Shown here piece by piece: positions 55,031 through 62,866 of a DNA stretch of 64,000 nucleotides. Origin of the DNA: Pseudarthrobacter sp. NIBRBAC000502772 (lineage in GTDB: Bacteria > Actinomycetota > Actinomycetes > Actinomycetales > Micrococcaceae); the NCBI RefSeq assembly GCF_006517235.1, contig NZ_CP041188.1:2232001-2296000 (forward strand). Direction: 5' to 3'. Both the position numbers and the translations under genes were made by a program. How positions within the stretch are numbered: position 1 is the first letter of the stretch; every line of letters starts with the position of its first letter. A model generated the notes under the pieces. That model saw only the letters and a list, made by a program, of their open reading frames with translations, was not told the DNA's origin and did no database searches.

Positions 55031-56275
55031 ATGCCGGACCAAGGGAAAGCAACAGTCTCCCCAGCCTCTTCCGCCGCGGTTTCCCAAGGGGCCGCCCCGC
55101 AGCTGAGCATGCCGCCCGCGCCTGCCTTTGGCCGGCGGTCCATCGGGGATGTCCTCACCAGCGCGGCGGCCAGCCTCGGGGTAGAAGGTTTCACGAACTC
55201 CCTGGGCCTTCCGCAGGCGTCGCGCGTCTGCGTGGTCCTGGCCGACGGCCTGGGCCGGAACCTGCTCAAACAGAAGTCCGCCCACACGCCCTTCCTGCGC
55301 TCCGTGATGCAGTCCGGGCAGGGGGAAGTTCCCGTCTGGCTGGACTCCACGTTCCCCTCAACCACGGCCGCTGCCCTGGCCAGCTTCGGCACGGGACTCC
55401 CGCCCGGCCAGCACGGAATGGTGGGCTATGACGTCCTGGACCCGGACCAGGACAAAGTCGTCAACATGCTCGGCAACTGGGATGCCAAGGTGGACCCCAC
55501 TGAGTGGCAGCCGTTTCCTACCGTCCTCGAACGGGCTGCCGATTCAGTTAATGTGACCACGGTCAGCCTGCCGCAGTTCGGCAACTCGCCCATGACGCAG
55601 GCGGCCCTCCGCGGCGGGAATTTCGTCTCAGCCGTGACGGCCCACGCGCGCACAGAAGCCGCCGCCGAAGCCATGGACACAGCCGGGAAGTCCCTGATGT
55701 ACTTTTACGTCAACGAACTGGATAAGGCCGGCCACCGGCACGGTTGCCAGTCCGAACAGTGGGAACACCAGCTCGAAGAGCTTGACGCAACCGTCAAACG
55801 GCTTCACGCCTCGCTCCCGGCCGGGACCACCGTCCTGCTCACTGCGGACCACGGGATGCTCGACGTCCCGGAACAGCAGCGGATCGACTTCGCCGCGGAC
55901 GCGTCGCTTGTTGACGGCGTGCGGCATACGGCGGGGGAGCCCCGGATGGTACATCTCTACCTTGAGGATCCGGCAGACGCCGCGGGCCGGGAGCGTTTGC
56001 TGGGCGCGTGGCGTGCCCGTTTCCGCGACAGGATCTGGGCCTTTACGCGGGAGGATGCCATCGCCGCCGGACTGTTCGGGGCACTGCGCCCGGCCGTCGG
56101 GCCCCGGATTGGCGACATCATGATTGCAGCGCGGGACGCGCTGGCCCTCTACGACACCCGCCGCGGACGCCCGGCCGCCATGGAGGTGGTGGGCCAGCAC
56201 GGCTCGCTGACCAAAGCCGAACGCGAAGTACCCCTGCTGTGCTTTAAGGCCGAAGGCAAGCCACGGCGACGCTGA
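55031..56275 (+). CDS. Alkaline phosphatase-superfamily nucleotide pyrophosphatase/phosphodiesterase
   Basis: 414 residues of the type I phosphodiesterase fold. VVLADGLGRNLL provides the first metal Asp (about Asp72); STFPSTTAAALASFGTG has the nucleophilic Thr (about 111-112); NELDKAGHRHG and TADHGMLD carry the later Asp/His metal ligands. Such enzymes cleave nucleotide or phosphodiester substrates using two metals; the substrate is unknown. The ATG lies 1 nt after the DUF5998 stop, so translation is coupled; the longer frame overlapping DUF5998 is not needed. No signal peptide, so cytoplasmic. The gene is convergent with sepH (4 nt between stops). Confidence 0.88.
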   Translation: MPDQGKATVSPASSAAVSQGAAPQLSMPPAPAFGRRSIGDVLTSAAASLGVEGFTNSLGLPQASRVCVVLADGLGRNLLKQKSAHTPFLRSVMQSGQGEVPVWLDSTFPSTTAAALASFGTGLPPGQHGMVGYDVLDPDQDKVVNMLGNWDAKVDPTEWQPFPTVLERAADSVNVTTVSLPQFGNSPMTQAALRGGNFVSAVTAHARTEAAAEAMDTAGKSLMYFYVNELDKAGHRHGCQSEQWEHQLEELDATVKRLHASLPAGTTVLLTADHGMLDVPEQQRIDFAADASLVDGVRHTAGEPRMVHLYLEDPADAAGRERLLGAWRARFRDRIWAFTREDAIAAGLFGALRPAVGPRIGDIMIAARDALALYDTRRGRPAAMEVVGQHGSLTKAEREVPLLCFKAEGKPRRR

Positions 56276-56279
56276 GGCG

Positions 56280-57662
56280 TCAGTCCCGCTTGGTCCCGAA
56301 GACGATCTCGTCCCAGCTGGGAACCGTGGACCGCTTCGGTTTTGCGGGCTGCCGTTCAGGCTGGTCCGCGTCATGGTCGTGGTGCTGGCCCGATCCTGCG
56401 TCGTCGGTGCCGGCGGCGTAGGCCGCCCGGCGCGGGCTGCCGCCGCCCAGCAGTTCGTCCAGGCCCACGTTCGGCGCGGGACGCCCCGGAGCTGTCTCGC
56501 CGGGGGCACCCTGCCTTGCGGGACGAAGCGGGGACGCCACAATGGTGACTTCCCTCGTGTCGGTACTGACGCCGTCGTGCAGTTTCAGGATGTCGTCATC
56601 CTCGGAGTCCCGGTGCGGCGGGATGAGGCTCAGCCGGGACAGCATTGACGGCCGCGCATCACGCTTGCGGGTGAGGGGATCGGCGGCCGCGGCAGGCGCG
56701 GCGTCATCCTGCGCGGTGGACTCGGCAGGTGCTGCCTCGCGCGTTTCGGGCTCCCGGTACTTCTGTTCCCTGGAATCCGGTTCAGGGACCACCTCCGAGG
56801 GACGTGGATGGGCAGCGGGCACGCCGTGGGTCAGCAACAGCGCCAGGGCGTCGTCCGCGTCTTCGTCGACACCCAGACGCTGGCCGCGGCGTGAACGGAG
56901 CATATCCAGGAGACCGTCAGATTCCCTGGCCTGCGGGAGGGCCTGCGGGCCGGTCGAATTTCGGGCGGCCGCTGCTTCCGCGTCGGTTTCAAAATCAAAC
57001 GGGCGGTCCGAGACGGCAGTGAGGCGGCGGGCCGGAACGGGCCCGTCCAGCGGTTCCAGCTCACTGAGTTGCTGGGCCCAGCGGTTGGCGTTCTGCAGCG
57101 ACTTGCGGACCGGGCTGAACGTCCACCGCGCAGGCGGCTCTTCCCCGATGCCGGAGGTGCCGTCCTTTTTGGCTTCAAAACGGGCCACCACGGTCCAATT
57201 GCCGTCCTGGCGCCGCCACGAATCCCACTCCACGGTGGAAGGTTCAATCCCGTGGGCTGAGAGCCGGTGGTTGACCATGTCGTGGAGGGAAGCCGGGTGG
57301 TCGCCGAAAATGGAGCGGTAAGTGTCATGGCCGGGGGAGGGCGAAGCCACTTCCACCTTCCGTGCCTGTTGCGCTACATACTCCCGCTCGGCAAGGACCG
57401 GGCCCTCATACCGCTCGACCTTTGCGAGGGGAAGCCCGGAAAGCTCAGCCACCTCCGCTGCGGTGGCACCGCTGCGGATCCGAGACTGGATGTCCCGCGG
57501 GGACATGGCAATGGGCGCAGCCGCGGAAGCCGTCTTCGCCGAAGACCGGCTGGCCGTCCGCAGTGCTTCATCGATCGGCAGCTGGAACATCTCGCCGCCG
57601 GCACCGCTCAACAGGAGATGCTCCCCGTCGTCGTGTACGCCTACAAGCCGTAGATCCTGCAT
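56280..57662 (-). CDS. sepH: Septation protein SepH (DUF3071)
   Basis: 460 residues. An N-terminal DUF3071 domain (about 1-165) opens MQDLRLVGVHDDGEHLLL and holds a helix-turn-helix (AEVAELSGLPLAKVERYEGPV). A long, poorly ordered, charged C-terminus contains DETAPGRPAPNVGLDEL-type segments and ends with a PSWDEIVFGTKRD motif. In Streptomyces and mycobacteria SepH binds and stimulates FtsZ assembly. ATG 57662 is preferred over an upstream start at 57707 because GGAGG lies 8 nt before it and homology begins there. It is divergent from the DUF4193 gene, with about 280 bp between that contain no gene I can support. Confidence 0.9.
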   Translation of the reverse strand: MQDLRLVGVHDDGEHLLLSGAGGEMFQLPIDEALRTASRSSAKTASAAAPIAMSPRDIQSRIRSGATAAEVAELSGLPLAKVERYEGPVLAEREYVAQQARKVEVASPSPGHDTYRSIFGDHPASLHDMVNHRLSAHGIEPSTVEWDSWRRQDGNWTVVARFEAKKDGTSGIGEEPPARWTFSPVRKSLQNANRWAQQLSELEPLDGPVPARRLTAVSDRPFDFETDAEAAAARNSTGPQALPQARESDGLLDMLRSRRGQRLGVDEDADDALALLLTHGVPAAHPRPSEVVPEPDSREQKYREPETREAAPAESTAQDDAAPAAAADPLTRKRDARPSMLSRLSLIPPHRDSEDDDILKLHDGVSTDTREVTIVASPLRPARQGAPGETAPGRPAPNVGLDELLGGGSPRRAAYAAGTDDAGSGQHHDHDADQPERQPAKPKRSTVPSWDEIVFGTKRD

Positions 57663-57943
57663 ACAAATCCTCCACCCTGGCATTACTATCAATCGAAACT
57701 CTGCCACTCACCGGCACCCTTTTGGGTTAGGAGCAAGGGCGCGCCGCGATATTCCGGCACTTTCGGACGCCAGTGCGGTCAGCAGCGGGGGTTTGCGCAG
57801 TGCCAGCGGACCGCGCCGGCGCTGAAGTCTGGATTTTGCCGTCTGCATGCGGAAGGATGAGCCCACGCCGGGCACAAACCTGGGGTGTCCGGCGTTATCA
57901 AGGGTGTCACCCGCTGACGGGAAAGGAACGGAGTTAAGCCGCG

Positions 57944-58243
57944 ATGGCCACCGACTACGATGCGCCGCGAAAATCCGAAGAAGACCTCACCGAGGATTCG
58001 CTGGAGGATCTGAAAACCCGGCGATCAGATAACCCGACGGCCGCGGTTGATGTGGACGAAAGCGACCTCGCCGCAGGCTACGAGCTTCCCGGGGCGGACC
58101 TGTCCGGCGAGGAGCTGCTGGTCCTGGTGGTGCCTCCACAAGCGGACGAGTTTACGTGTTCCTCGTGCTTCCTGGTCCGGCACCGTTCGCAGATTGCGCG
58201 GGAAAAGGACGGCCACTTCTATTGCAAGGAGTGCGAGGGCTGA
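57944..58243 (+). CDS. DUF4193 family small zinc-ribbon protein
   Basis: 99 residues: an acidic N-terminal half (SEEDLTEDSLEDLKTRR, then VDVDESDLAAGYELPG) and a C-terminal four-cysteine ribbon with C72/C75 (FTCSSCFL) and C94/C97 (FYCKEC). The architecture matches DUF4193, small proteins near dut and sepH across actinobacteria (Rv2699c in M. tuberculosis); function unknown, perhaps a transcription-associated factor. GGAAAGGAACGGAG precedes the ATG by about 8 nt. Confidence 0.9.
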   Translation: MATDYDAPRKSEEDLTEDSLEDLKTRRSDNPTAAVDVDESDLAAGYELPGADLSGEELLVLVVPPQADEFTCSSCFLVRHRSQIAREKDGHFYCKECEG

Positions 58244-58265
58244 ACGGCTATTTGCCCTATTTCGC

Positions 58266-58754
58266 CTATTTCCGCGAAAGCGCGGCAGTGAGTTCCTCGG
58301 GCCGCCTGGACGACGTCAGCCAATAGGGGGTCCGGTCAGACGGGTCCGTGATTTCGATCCGCACCACCGGGTCGATCCAGCCACGGATGCACAGGTAGGC
58401 GAGGCCGTTGAGCCGGGTCCCGCGTTGGGCCGTGGCGTCTTTGCCGTGGAACGCTGCCGCGTCGCCGACGAAACGGCGCTCAATGGTGGCGCGTCCTACC
58501 GTCAAGGCGTCACTGGTGACCAGGATCGTCGGAGTGGACAGCACGAGCAGGACAGCAATGATCGTGAACAGGCCGCCGGCCGCCGTATAGCCCGCAACCA
58601 TGCTGATCGGGGCGAAAACGAGGATCCCGGCACCGGAGATCCCCGCCGCGATGATCCAGATCCAGACGTTCGGCCACAGCCTCTCCCGGAAAACTGCCGG
58701 GGTGCCGGCAGAGGGGGCATCAGGGACGGGCGCGGTGGAGCTGGATTCGGGCAT
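58266..58754 (-). CDS. DUF3093 family membrane protein
   Basis: 162 residues. Two close membrane helices (VWIWIIAAGISGAGILVFA at about 30-48 and AAGGLFTIIAVLLVLSTPTIL at about 58-78) precede a small soluble domain with TRLNGLAYLCIRGWIDPVV and DRTPYWLTSSRRPEELTAAL, hallmarks of DUF3093. Function unknown. It is divergent from dut, as in M. tuberculosis, and convergent with DUF4193. The ATG is used as start; the N-terminus is Ser/Pro-rich. Confidence 0.87.
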   Translation of the reverse strand: MPESSSTAPVPDAPSAGTPAVFRERLWPNVWIWIIAAGISGAGILVFAPISMVAGYTAAGGLFTIIAVLLVLSTPTILVTSDALTVGRATIERRFVGDAAAFHGKDATAQRGTRLNGLAYLCIRGWIDPVVRIEITDPSDRTPYWLTSSRRPEELTAALSRK

Positions 58755-58863
58755 GCCACCAGCTTTCCACCTTTGGCTGGCTATTTCATCTTGGGTTCAT
58801 CCGGTCTTGGCCTGCGGCGTCCCGTTGAATCTAGGACGGAACGGCGGCTGGGCGTTAGAGTGA

Positions 58864-59412
58864 GTGACTGTGACTGACGAACTTGCTACTGTTGAAACCG
58901 TTCCTGACGATGAGCTGGCCGGCTCTGCACCGGATGCAGCCGCAGCCTACGGGGCCCCGACGCTGCAGGTGCAGCTGAAAATGCTCGACGCCGGGCTGGA
59001 GGCTCCTTCCTATGCCCGCCCCGGCGACGCGGGAGCTGACCTGCGGACCCGGGAAGATGTGGTCCTGGCACCGGGGGAGCGGAAGCTGGTGGCTACCGGT
59101 GTTTCCATCGCGCTGCCGGACGGGTTTGTAGCCCTGATCCACCCTCGCTCCGGCCTGGCAACGAAGCATGGGCTGACTATCGTCAATGCGCCCGGCACTG
59201 TGGATGCCGGTTATCGCGGGGAAATTTCCGTGACCCTCCTCAACACCGATTCCAGGAACGCCATAGAGCTGCGGCGCGGCGATAGAATTGCACAGATGGT
59301 GATCCAGCGGGTGGAATATGCGCAGTTTGTCCCCGTCAACGAATTGAGCGAATCGGTGCGGGGAGCCGGCGGATTCGGATCCACCGGCGGCTTCACCTCG
59401 CCAAACGCCTGA
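58864..59412 (+). CDS. dut: dUTP diphosphatase
   Basis: Hydrolyses dUTP to dUMP and pyrophosphate, keeping uracil out of DNA and feeding thymidylate synthesis. The 182-residue trimeric form has all five motifs: RPGDAGADLR, the PRSGLATKHGL loop, NAPGTVDAGYRGEISV with the catalytic Asp and Tyr, RRGDRIAQMVI, and the C-terminal RGAGGFGSTG P-loop-like arm. About 30 extra N-terminal residues precede the core. Two in-frame GTG codons (58864, 58870) compete; TTAGAGT just upstream suggests a leaderless start and does not decide between them. Confidence 0.95.
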   Translation: MTVTDELATVETVPDDELAGSAPDAAAAYGAPTLQVQLKMLDAGLEAPSYARPGDAGADLRTREDVVLAPGERKLVATGVSIALPDGFVALIHPRSGLATKHGLTIVNAPGTVDAGYRGEISVTLLNTDSRNAIELRRGDRIAQMVIQRVEYAQFVPVNELSESVRGAGGFGSTGGFTSPNA

Positions 59413-59517
59413 CACAGCCGACGGCGGCAACCAGAGTTGGTTGCCCGCGGCAGCAAGACTTCCGACGGTACCCACCGGGCCCGGCGAGTCACTTTCACAA
59501 CTAAGGAGACAATCCCC

Positions 59518-60255
59518 ATGGTTTTTGGGCTCGGCAGGAAATCAAAGAAGGATCAGCCGGCCGACCCGGACGAATCCCAGGCCTCAGTGGAATCAACGGA
59601 TTCCGCTGACACGGCCTCGGCGGACGCCGGGCGTCGGGCTTCGGGCCCCTTTGATGTTTCCGAGGTCTCCAGCCGCGAGGGATATGTTGATCTCGGTGCG
59701 CTGCTGATTTCCCCGAGCGAGGGGCTCCAGCTCCGGCTCGAAGTTGAGGAAGCCACCCAGCGCGTGGTCGCTGTGACCATGGACCTGAACGGCTCCAGCC
59801 TTCAGCTGCAGGCGTTTGCTGCTCCCAAGACCGAGGGGCTGTGGGACGAGATCCGCGAACAGATCGGTCAGTCGGTGGGAAGCCAGGGCGGGCAGGTTGA
59901 GGAAGTCCAGGGTGGCTTCGGAACCGAACTGATCGCCAAACTGCCCGCCGGTGCACAGGACGGCAGCCAGGGCTACCGGGTGGCGCGCTTCATAGGCATC
60001 GACGGGCCGCGGTGGTTCCTGCGCGGCGTCCTGGGCGGCGCGGCAGCGATGGAGCGCGAGGCTGCGGGACCGCTTGAGTCCCTTTTCCGCAAGATTGTGG
60101 TCATCCGGGGCGACAGTCCCATGCCGCCCCGGGACCTGCTTCAGCTGCGGCTGCCCAAGGACGCCAGCGTCACCCCGCCGCCTGGTGCCCCCGAATTCAA
60201 TGCCCCCGAGTTCAAGGGCCCCGAACGTGGTCCGGAAACCACCCAGATTGGGTGA
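59518..60255 (+). CDS. DUF3710 family protein
   Basis: 245 residues: a charged N-terminal 40 (GRKSKKDQPADPDES), a core with YVDLGALLISPSEGLQLRLEV and GPRWFLRGVLGGAAAM, typical of DUF3710, and a Pro-rich tail. Function unknown, always found next to dut in actinobacteria. AAGGAG lies 9 nt before the ATG at 59518, which fixes the start; the longer frame from 59437 is not used. The next gene overlaps its stop by a few nucleotides. Confidence 0.9.
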   Translation: MVFGLGRKSKKDQPADPDESQASVESTDSADTASADAGRRASGPFDVSEVSSREGYVDLGALLISPSEGLQLRLEVEEATQRVVAVTMDLNGSSLQLQAFAAPKTEGLWDEIREQIGQSVGSQGGQVEEVQGGFGTELIAKLPAGAQDGSQGYRVARFIGIDGPRWFLRGVLGGAAAMEREAAGPLESLFRKIVVIRGDSPMPPRDLLQLRLPKDASVTPPPGAPEFNAPEFKGPERGPETTQIG

Positions 60256-60610
60256 TTCCCGCCAAGGTCCCCCGGAATCCTCCCCGGACGCGGGGATACC
60301 GGTCAGCCGGCTGCCGGAACGGGGGAGGGTAGTGTGCCAGGGGCACATCGAATCGGTCACCTACATGCCCGCGGACCGGAACGCGGCATTCACCGCCATT
60401 GTCTCGGACCCCGACATTCGCGAGACGGGCGCCAAACCGGCACAGGGAACGGGTGGCCGCCTGCGTGTGGTCTGGCTGGGGCGGCGCCGGGTGCCGGGCA
60501 TCGAGGCCGGGACCGTACTCCGCCTTGAGGGCATGCTGTCCCAAAGCCAAGGCCTGCCCACCATGTTCAACCCGCGCTATGAAATACTTTCCCGCCAGGA
60601 GAACGAATGA
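60248..60610 (+). CDS. OB-fold nucleic acid-binding domain protein
   Basis: 120 residues from a TTG that overlaps the DUF3710 stop by 8 nt; a later GTG at 60332, after GGGGGAGGG, is an alternative start giving 92 residues. The core (RVVCQGHIESVTYMP, FTAIVSDPDI, LRVVWLGRRRVPGIEAGTVLRL, LEGMLSQS) is a five-stranded OB-fold, as in the small RecG-like OB proteins that sit between DUF3710 and DUF3159 in actinobacteria. Probable nucleic-acid binding, inferred. The ATG of DUF3159 overlaps its stop by 4 nt. Confidence 0.82.
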   Translation: MGDSRQGPPESSPDAGIPVSRLPERGRVVCQGHIESVTYMPADRNAAFTAIVSDPDIRETGAKPAQGTGGRLRVVWLGRRRVPGIEAGTVLRLEGMLSQSQGLPTMFNPRYEILSRQENE

Positions 60611-61359
60611 CCTCGCCCCAGCAGCCCGAGCCGTCCAAACAGCCCGAGCCGTCCGCGGTGAAGGGGCTTGCTGAGGGCTATGCAGCCAAAGCCGGCCTGC
60701 ACCGCACCCATGACGGCCGGATCGATGTCCTCAAGAGCGCCGGAGGAATCCAGGGCATCGCCGAAAGCATTGTGCCCGGCCTGGTCTTCCTGATCGCGTT
60801 TACCATCACGCGGGACCTGACGCCGTCGTTGGTGGCCGCGCTGGCCTCCGCCGCGGTGTTTACGGTGGTCCGCCTCGTCCAGCGGCGCCCGCTGACCCAG
60901 GCCCTCGCCGGCGTGGTGGGGGTGGGAATCTCGGCCTGGCTCGCCAACACCACGGGCAAGGCCGAGGACTTCTACCTGCCGGGCTTCTTCACGAACACCG
61001 CCTACATCCTCGCCATGGTGATCTCCATCGCGATCAAGTGGCCGGTGGCCGGCCTGCTGTTCGGGATCATCCGCAACGAAGGGCTGGACTGGCGCAAGGA
61101 TCCCGCGCGGCTTAAGGCTTACCGCCTGGGCACGTGGATCATCGTGGCTGTCCTGGTGCTTCGGTTGATCGTTCAGGTTCCCCTGTACCTGATGGGCGCG
61201 GACGGACTCGCCGCCCTGGCCACGACCCGCCTCATCATGGGGGCGCCGCTCTATATCCTCGGCGTCTGGATCGCGTGGCTTGTCACGCGGCCGGTACCGG
61301 CGGACGCCGACGCCCCGACGCCGGATCAGCCGCCGAAGCCGTCGTCCTCCGGCGCCTGA
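60607..61359 (+). CDS. DUF3159 family integral membrane protein
   Basis: 250 residues with about six helices. A polar N-terminus (about 1-45) is followed by IVPGLVFLIAFTITRDLTPSL, then LAGVVGVGISAWLANTTGK, YLPGFFTNTAYILAMVISI and two more, ending in a Pro-rich tail. Resembles the DUF3159 family, unknown function, always next to the OB-fold gene. It is translationally coupled by the ATGA overlap. Its 3' end overlaps the convergent trkA-like gene by 34 nt, a genuine antisense overlap of two coding regions. Confidence 0.87.
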   Translation: MTSPQQPEPSKQPEPSAVKGLAEGYAAKAGLHRTHDGRIDVLKSAGGIQGIAESIVPGLVFLIAFTITRDLTPSLVAALASAAVFTVVRLVQRRPLTQALAGVVGVGISAWLANTTGKAEDFYLPGFFTNTAYILAMVISIAIKWPVAGLLFGIIRNEGLDWRKDPARLKAYRLGTWIIVAVLVLRLIVQVPLYLMGADGLAALATTRLIMGAPLYILGVWIAWLVTRPVPADADAPTPDQPPKPSSSGA

Positions 61360-62075
61360 GTTTCGGCAGGCTGCACGCCTTCGCGCTCAGGGGAGGCCTC
61401 CTCCGGCTCCTCCGCTGATTCGGGCGACAGCAGCGCACGCAACTGATCCTCGGCCGCGATAGTGGTGACGAAAAACAACTCGTCCCCGCCATCAATGACG
61501 TCATCCCGGCTGGGAGTGATGGGTGCGTGGTCCCGGAGGATTGCCACCAGCGTGGCGTCCTCGGGCCAATGGATGTCGCCCACCGTAAGGCCAATGACGT
61601 GGGAATCGTGCGGCACCGTGAACTCCACCAGCGAAGCGACGCCGGTCTGCAGCGTCAGGAGCCGGACCAGGTCACCGATCTCCACCGCTTCCTCCACAAG
61701 CGCGGTCATCAGCTGGGGGGTGTTGACGGCAACGTCCACGCCCCAGGAGTCGTTGAACATCCAGTCGTTCTTGGGGTTGTTGACCCGGCCCACGGTGCGG
61801 CCCACGCCGAATTCGGTCTTGGCCAGGAGTGAGACCACCAGGTTCACCTTGTCGTCGCCCGTGGCTGAAACAACGACGTCGGCGTCCTCCACTTTCGCTC
61901 CCTGCAGGGTGCTGAGCTCGCAGGCGTCGCCCACGAGCCAGTGCGCGCCGCGCAGCCCGCTGCGTCCGATGACCTCAGGCTTGAGGTCGATCAGCAGGAT
62001 TTCGTGCTTGTGGGCCAGCAGTTCCCTGGCGATCGATGACCCGACGCTGCCGGCGCCGACAATAACAACTTTCAC
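61326..62075 (-). CDS. ceoC: TrkA-type potassium uptake regulator (CeoC-like)
   Basis: 249 residues: an N-terminal RCK/TrkA-N Rossmann domain starting KVVIVGAGSVGSSIARELL (about 2-20) and a C-terminal RCK_C domain (about 135-215, with SLVEFTVPHDSHVIGLTVGDI), then an acidic, Pro/Glu-rich tail. Binds NAD(H) and gates a Trk/Ktr K+ transporter. The GTG start overlaps the preceding ceoB-like stop by 1 nt, so the pair forms an operon, as in M. tuberculosis ceoBC. Its stop overlaps the DUF3159 gene antisense. Confidence 0.92.
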   Translation of the reverse strand: MKVVIVGAGSVGSSIARELLAHKHEILLIDLKPEVIGRSGLRGAHWLVGDACELSTLQGAKVEDADVVVSATGDDKVNLVVSLLAKTEFGVGRTVGRVNNPKNDWMFNDSWGVDVAVNTPQLMTALVEEAVEIGDLVRLLTLQTGVASLVEFTVPHDSHVIGLTVGDIHWPEDATLVAILRDHAPITPSRDDVIDGGDELFFVTTIAAEDQLRALLSPESAEEPEEASPEREGVQPAETQAPEDDGFGG

Positions 62076-62746
62076 TACAACTCCTTGGCGGGTGCTTTGG
62101 CCAGAATCTGGGCGACCTGGGAACTGCGGTCCACCGGCAGCATGGCGTGGACTGTGTCGCCGTCCTGGTACGAAGTCCCGGTTTCCGGAAGCATGCCCTC
62201 GCCGAACCTGGTGAGGTATGCCACCCGGATGTCGGCAGCTTTTTCGACCTCGCTGATCCGGTGGCCGATCCAGCCGGCGTCGAGGTCCACCTCGGCGAGG
62301 ACCAGCCGGCCGGAAGGCTCGCGGAAATCACCGGCGAGATGCTGTTCGGGCAGGATGCGGCGCAAGACCTGGTCTGCGCTCCACCGGACGGCGGCCACGG
62401 TGGGGATGCCGAGCCGTTGATAGATTTCTGCCCGGCCGGGATCGTAGATCCTGGCCACAACGTGGGGGACGTGGAAGGTCTCGCGCGCCACGCGGGTGGC
62501 CAGGATGTTGGAGTTGTCACCGCTGGAAACGGCCGCGAAGGCGTACGCCTCTGCCACGCCGGCCTGCTGGAGCGTGTCCCGGTCGAAGCCCACACCGGTG
62601 ACTTTCCGGCCCGTGAAGCCCTGCCGAAGCCGGCGGAATGCGCGGTCGTCCTGGTCGATGATGGCGACGGAATGACCTGCGTCCTCCAGCGTGTGCGCCA
62701 GAGTGGCCCCTACCCGGCCACATCCCATGATCACGAAATGCGCCAC
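62075..62746 (-). CDS. ceoB: TrkA-type potassium uptake regulator (CeoB-like)
   Basis: 223 residues: a Rossmann domain starting HFVIMGCGRVGATLAHTLEDA (about 3-22) with IIDQDDRAFRRL after strand 2, and an RCK_C domain (about 135-215). It is the upstream partner of the CeoC-like protein; the two probably form one RCK ring on a K+ channel or transporter not encoded in the window. It is divergent from the APC permease gene, with about 120 bp between. No strong ribosome site; the intergenic region has TAGCTT and TATATT elements serving the opposite strand. Confidence 0.92.
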   Translation of the reverse strand: MAHFVIMGCGRVGATLAHTLEDAGHSVAIIDQDDRAFRRLRQGFTGRKVTGVGFDRDTLQQAGVAEAYAFAAVSSGDNSNILATRVARETFHVPHVVARIYDPGRAEIYQRLGIPTVAAVRWSADQVLRRILPEQHLAGDFREPSGRLVLAEVDLDAGWIGHRISEVEKAADIRVAYLTRFGEGMLPETGTSYQDGDTVHAMLPVDRSSQVAQILAKAPAKEL

Positions 62747-62866
62747 CGTATCTCCCTCAACTTCCGTAAGCCTGTTGCTGCTGCTAGAACTCTACCGGCA
62801 GCGCGCGTGCTGCATCCGCCCGGACGCCGTCATGACATGGGCGGGGAATCAGACTAGCTTTGTGGA

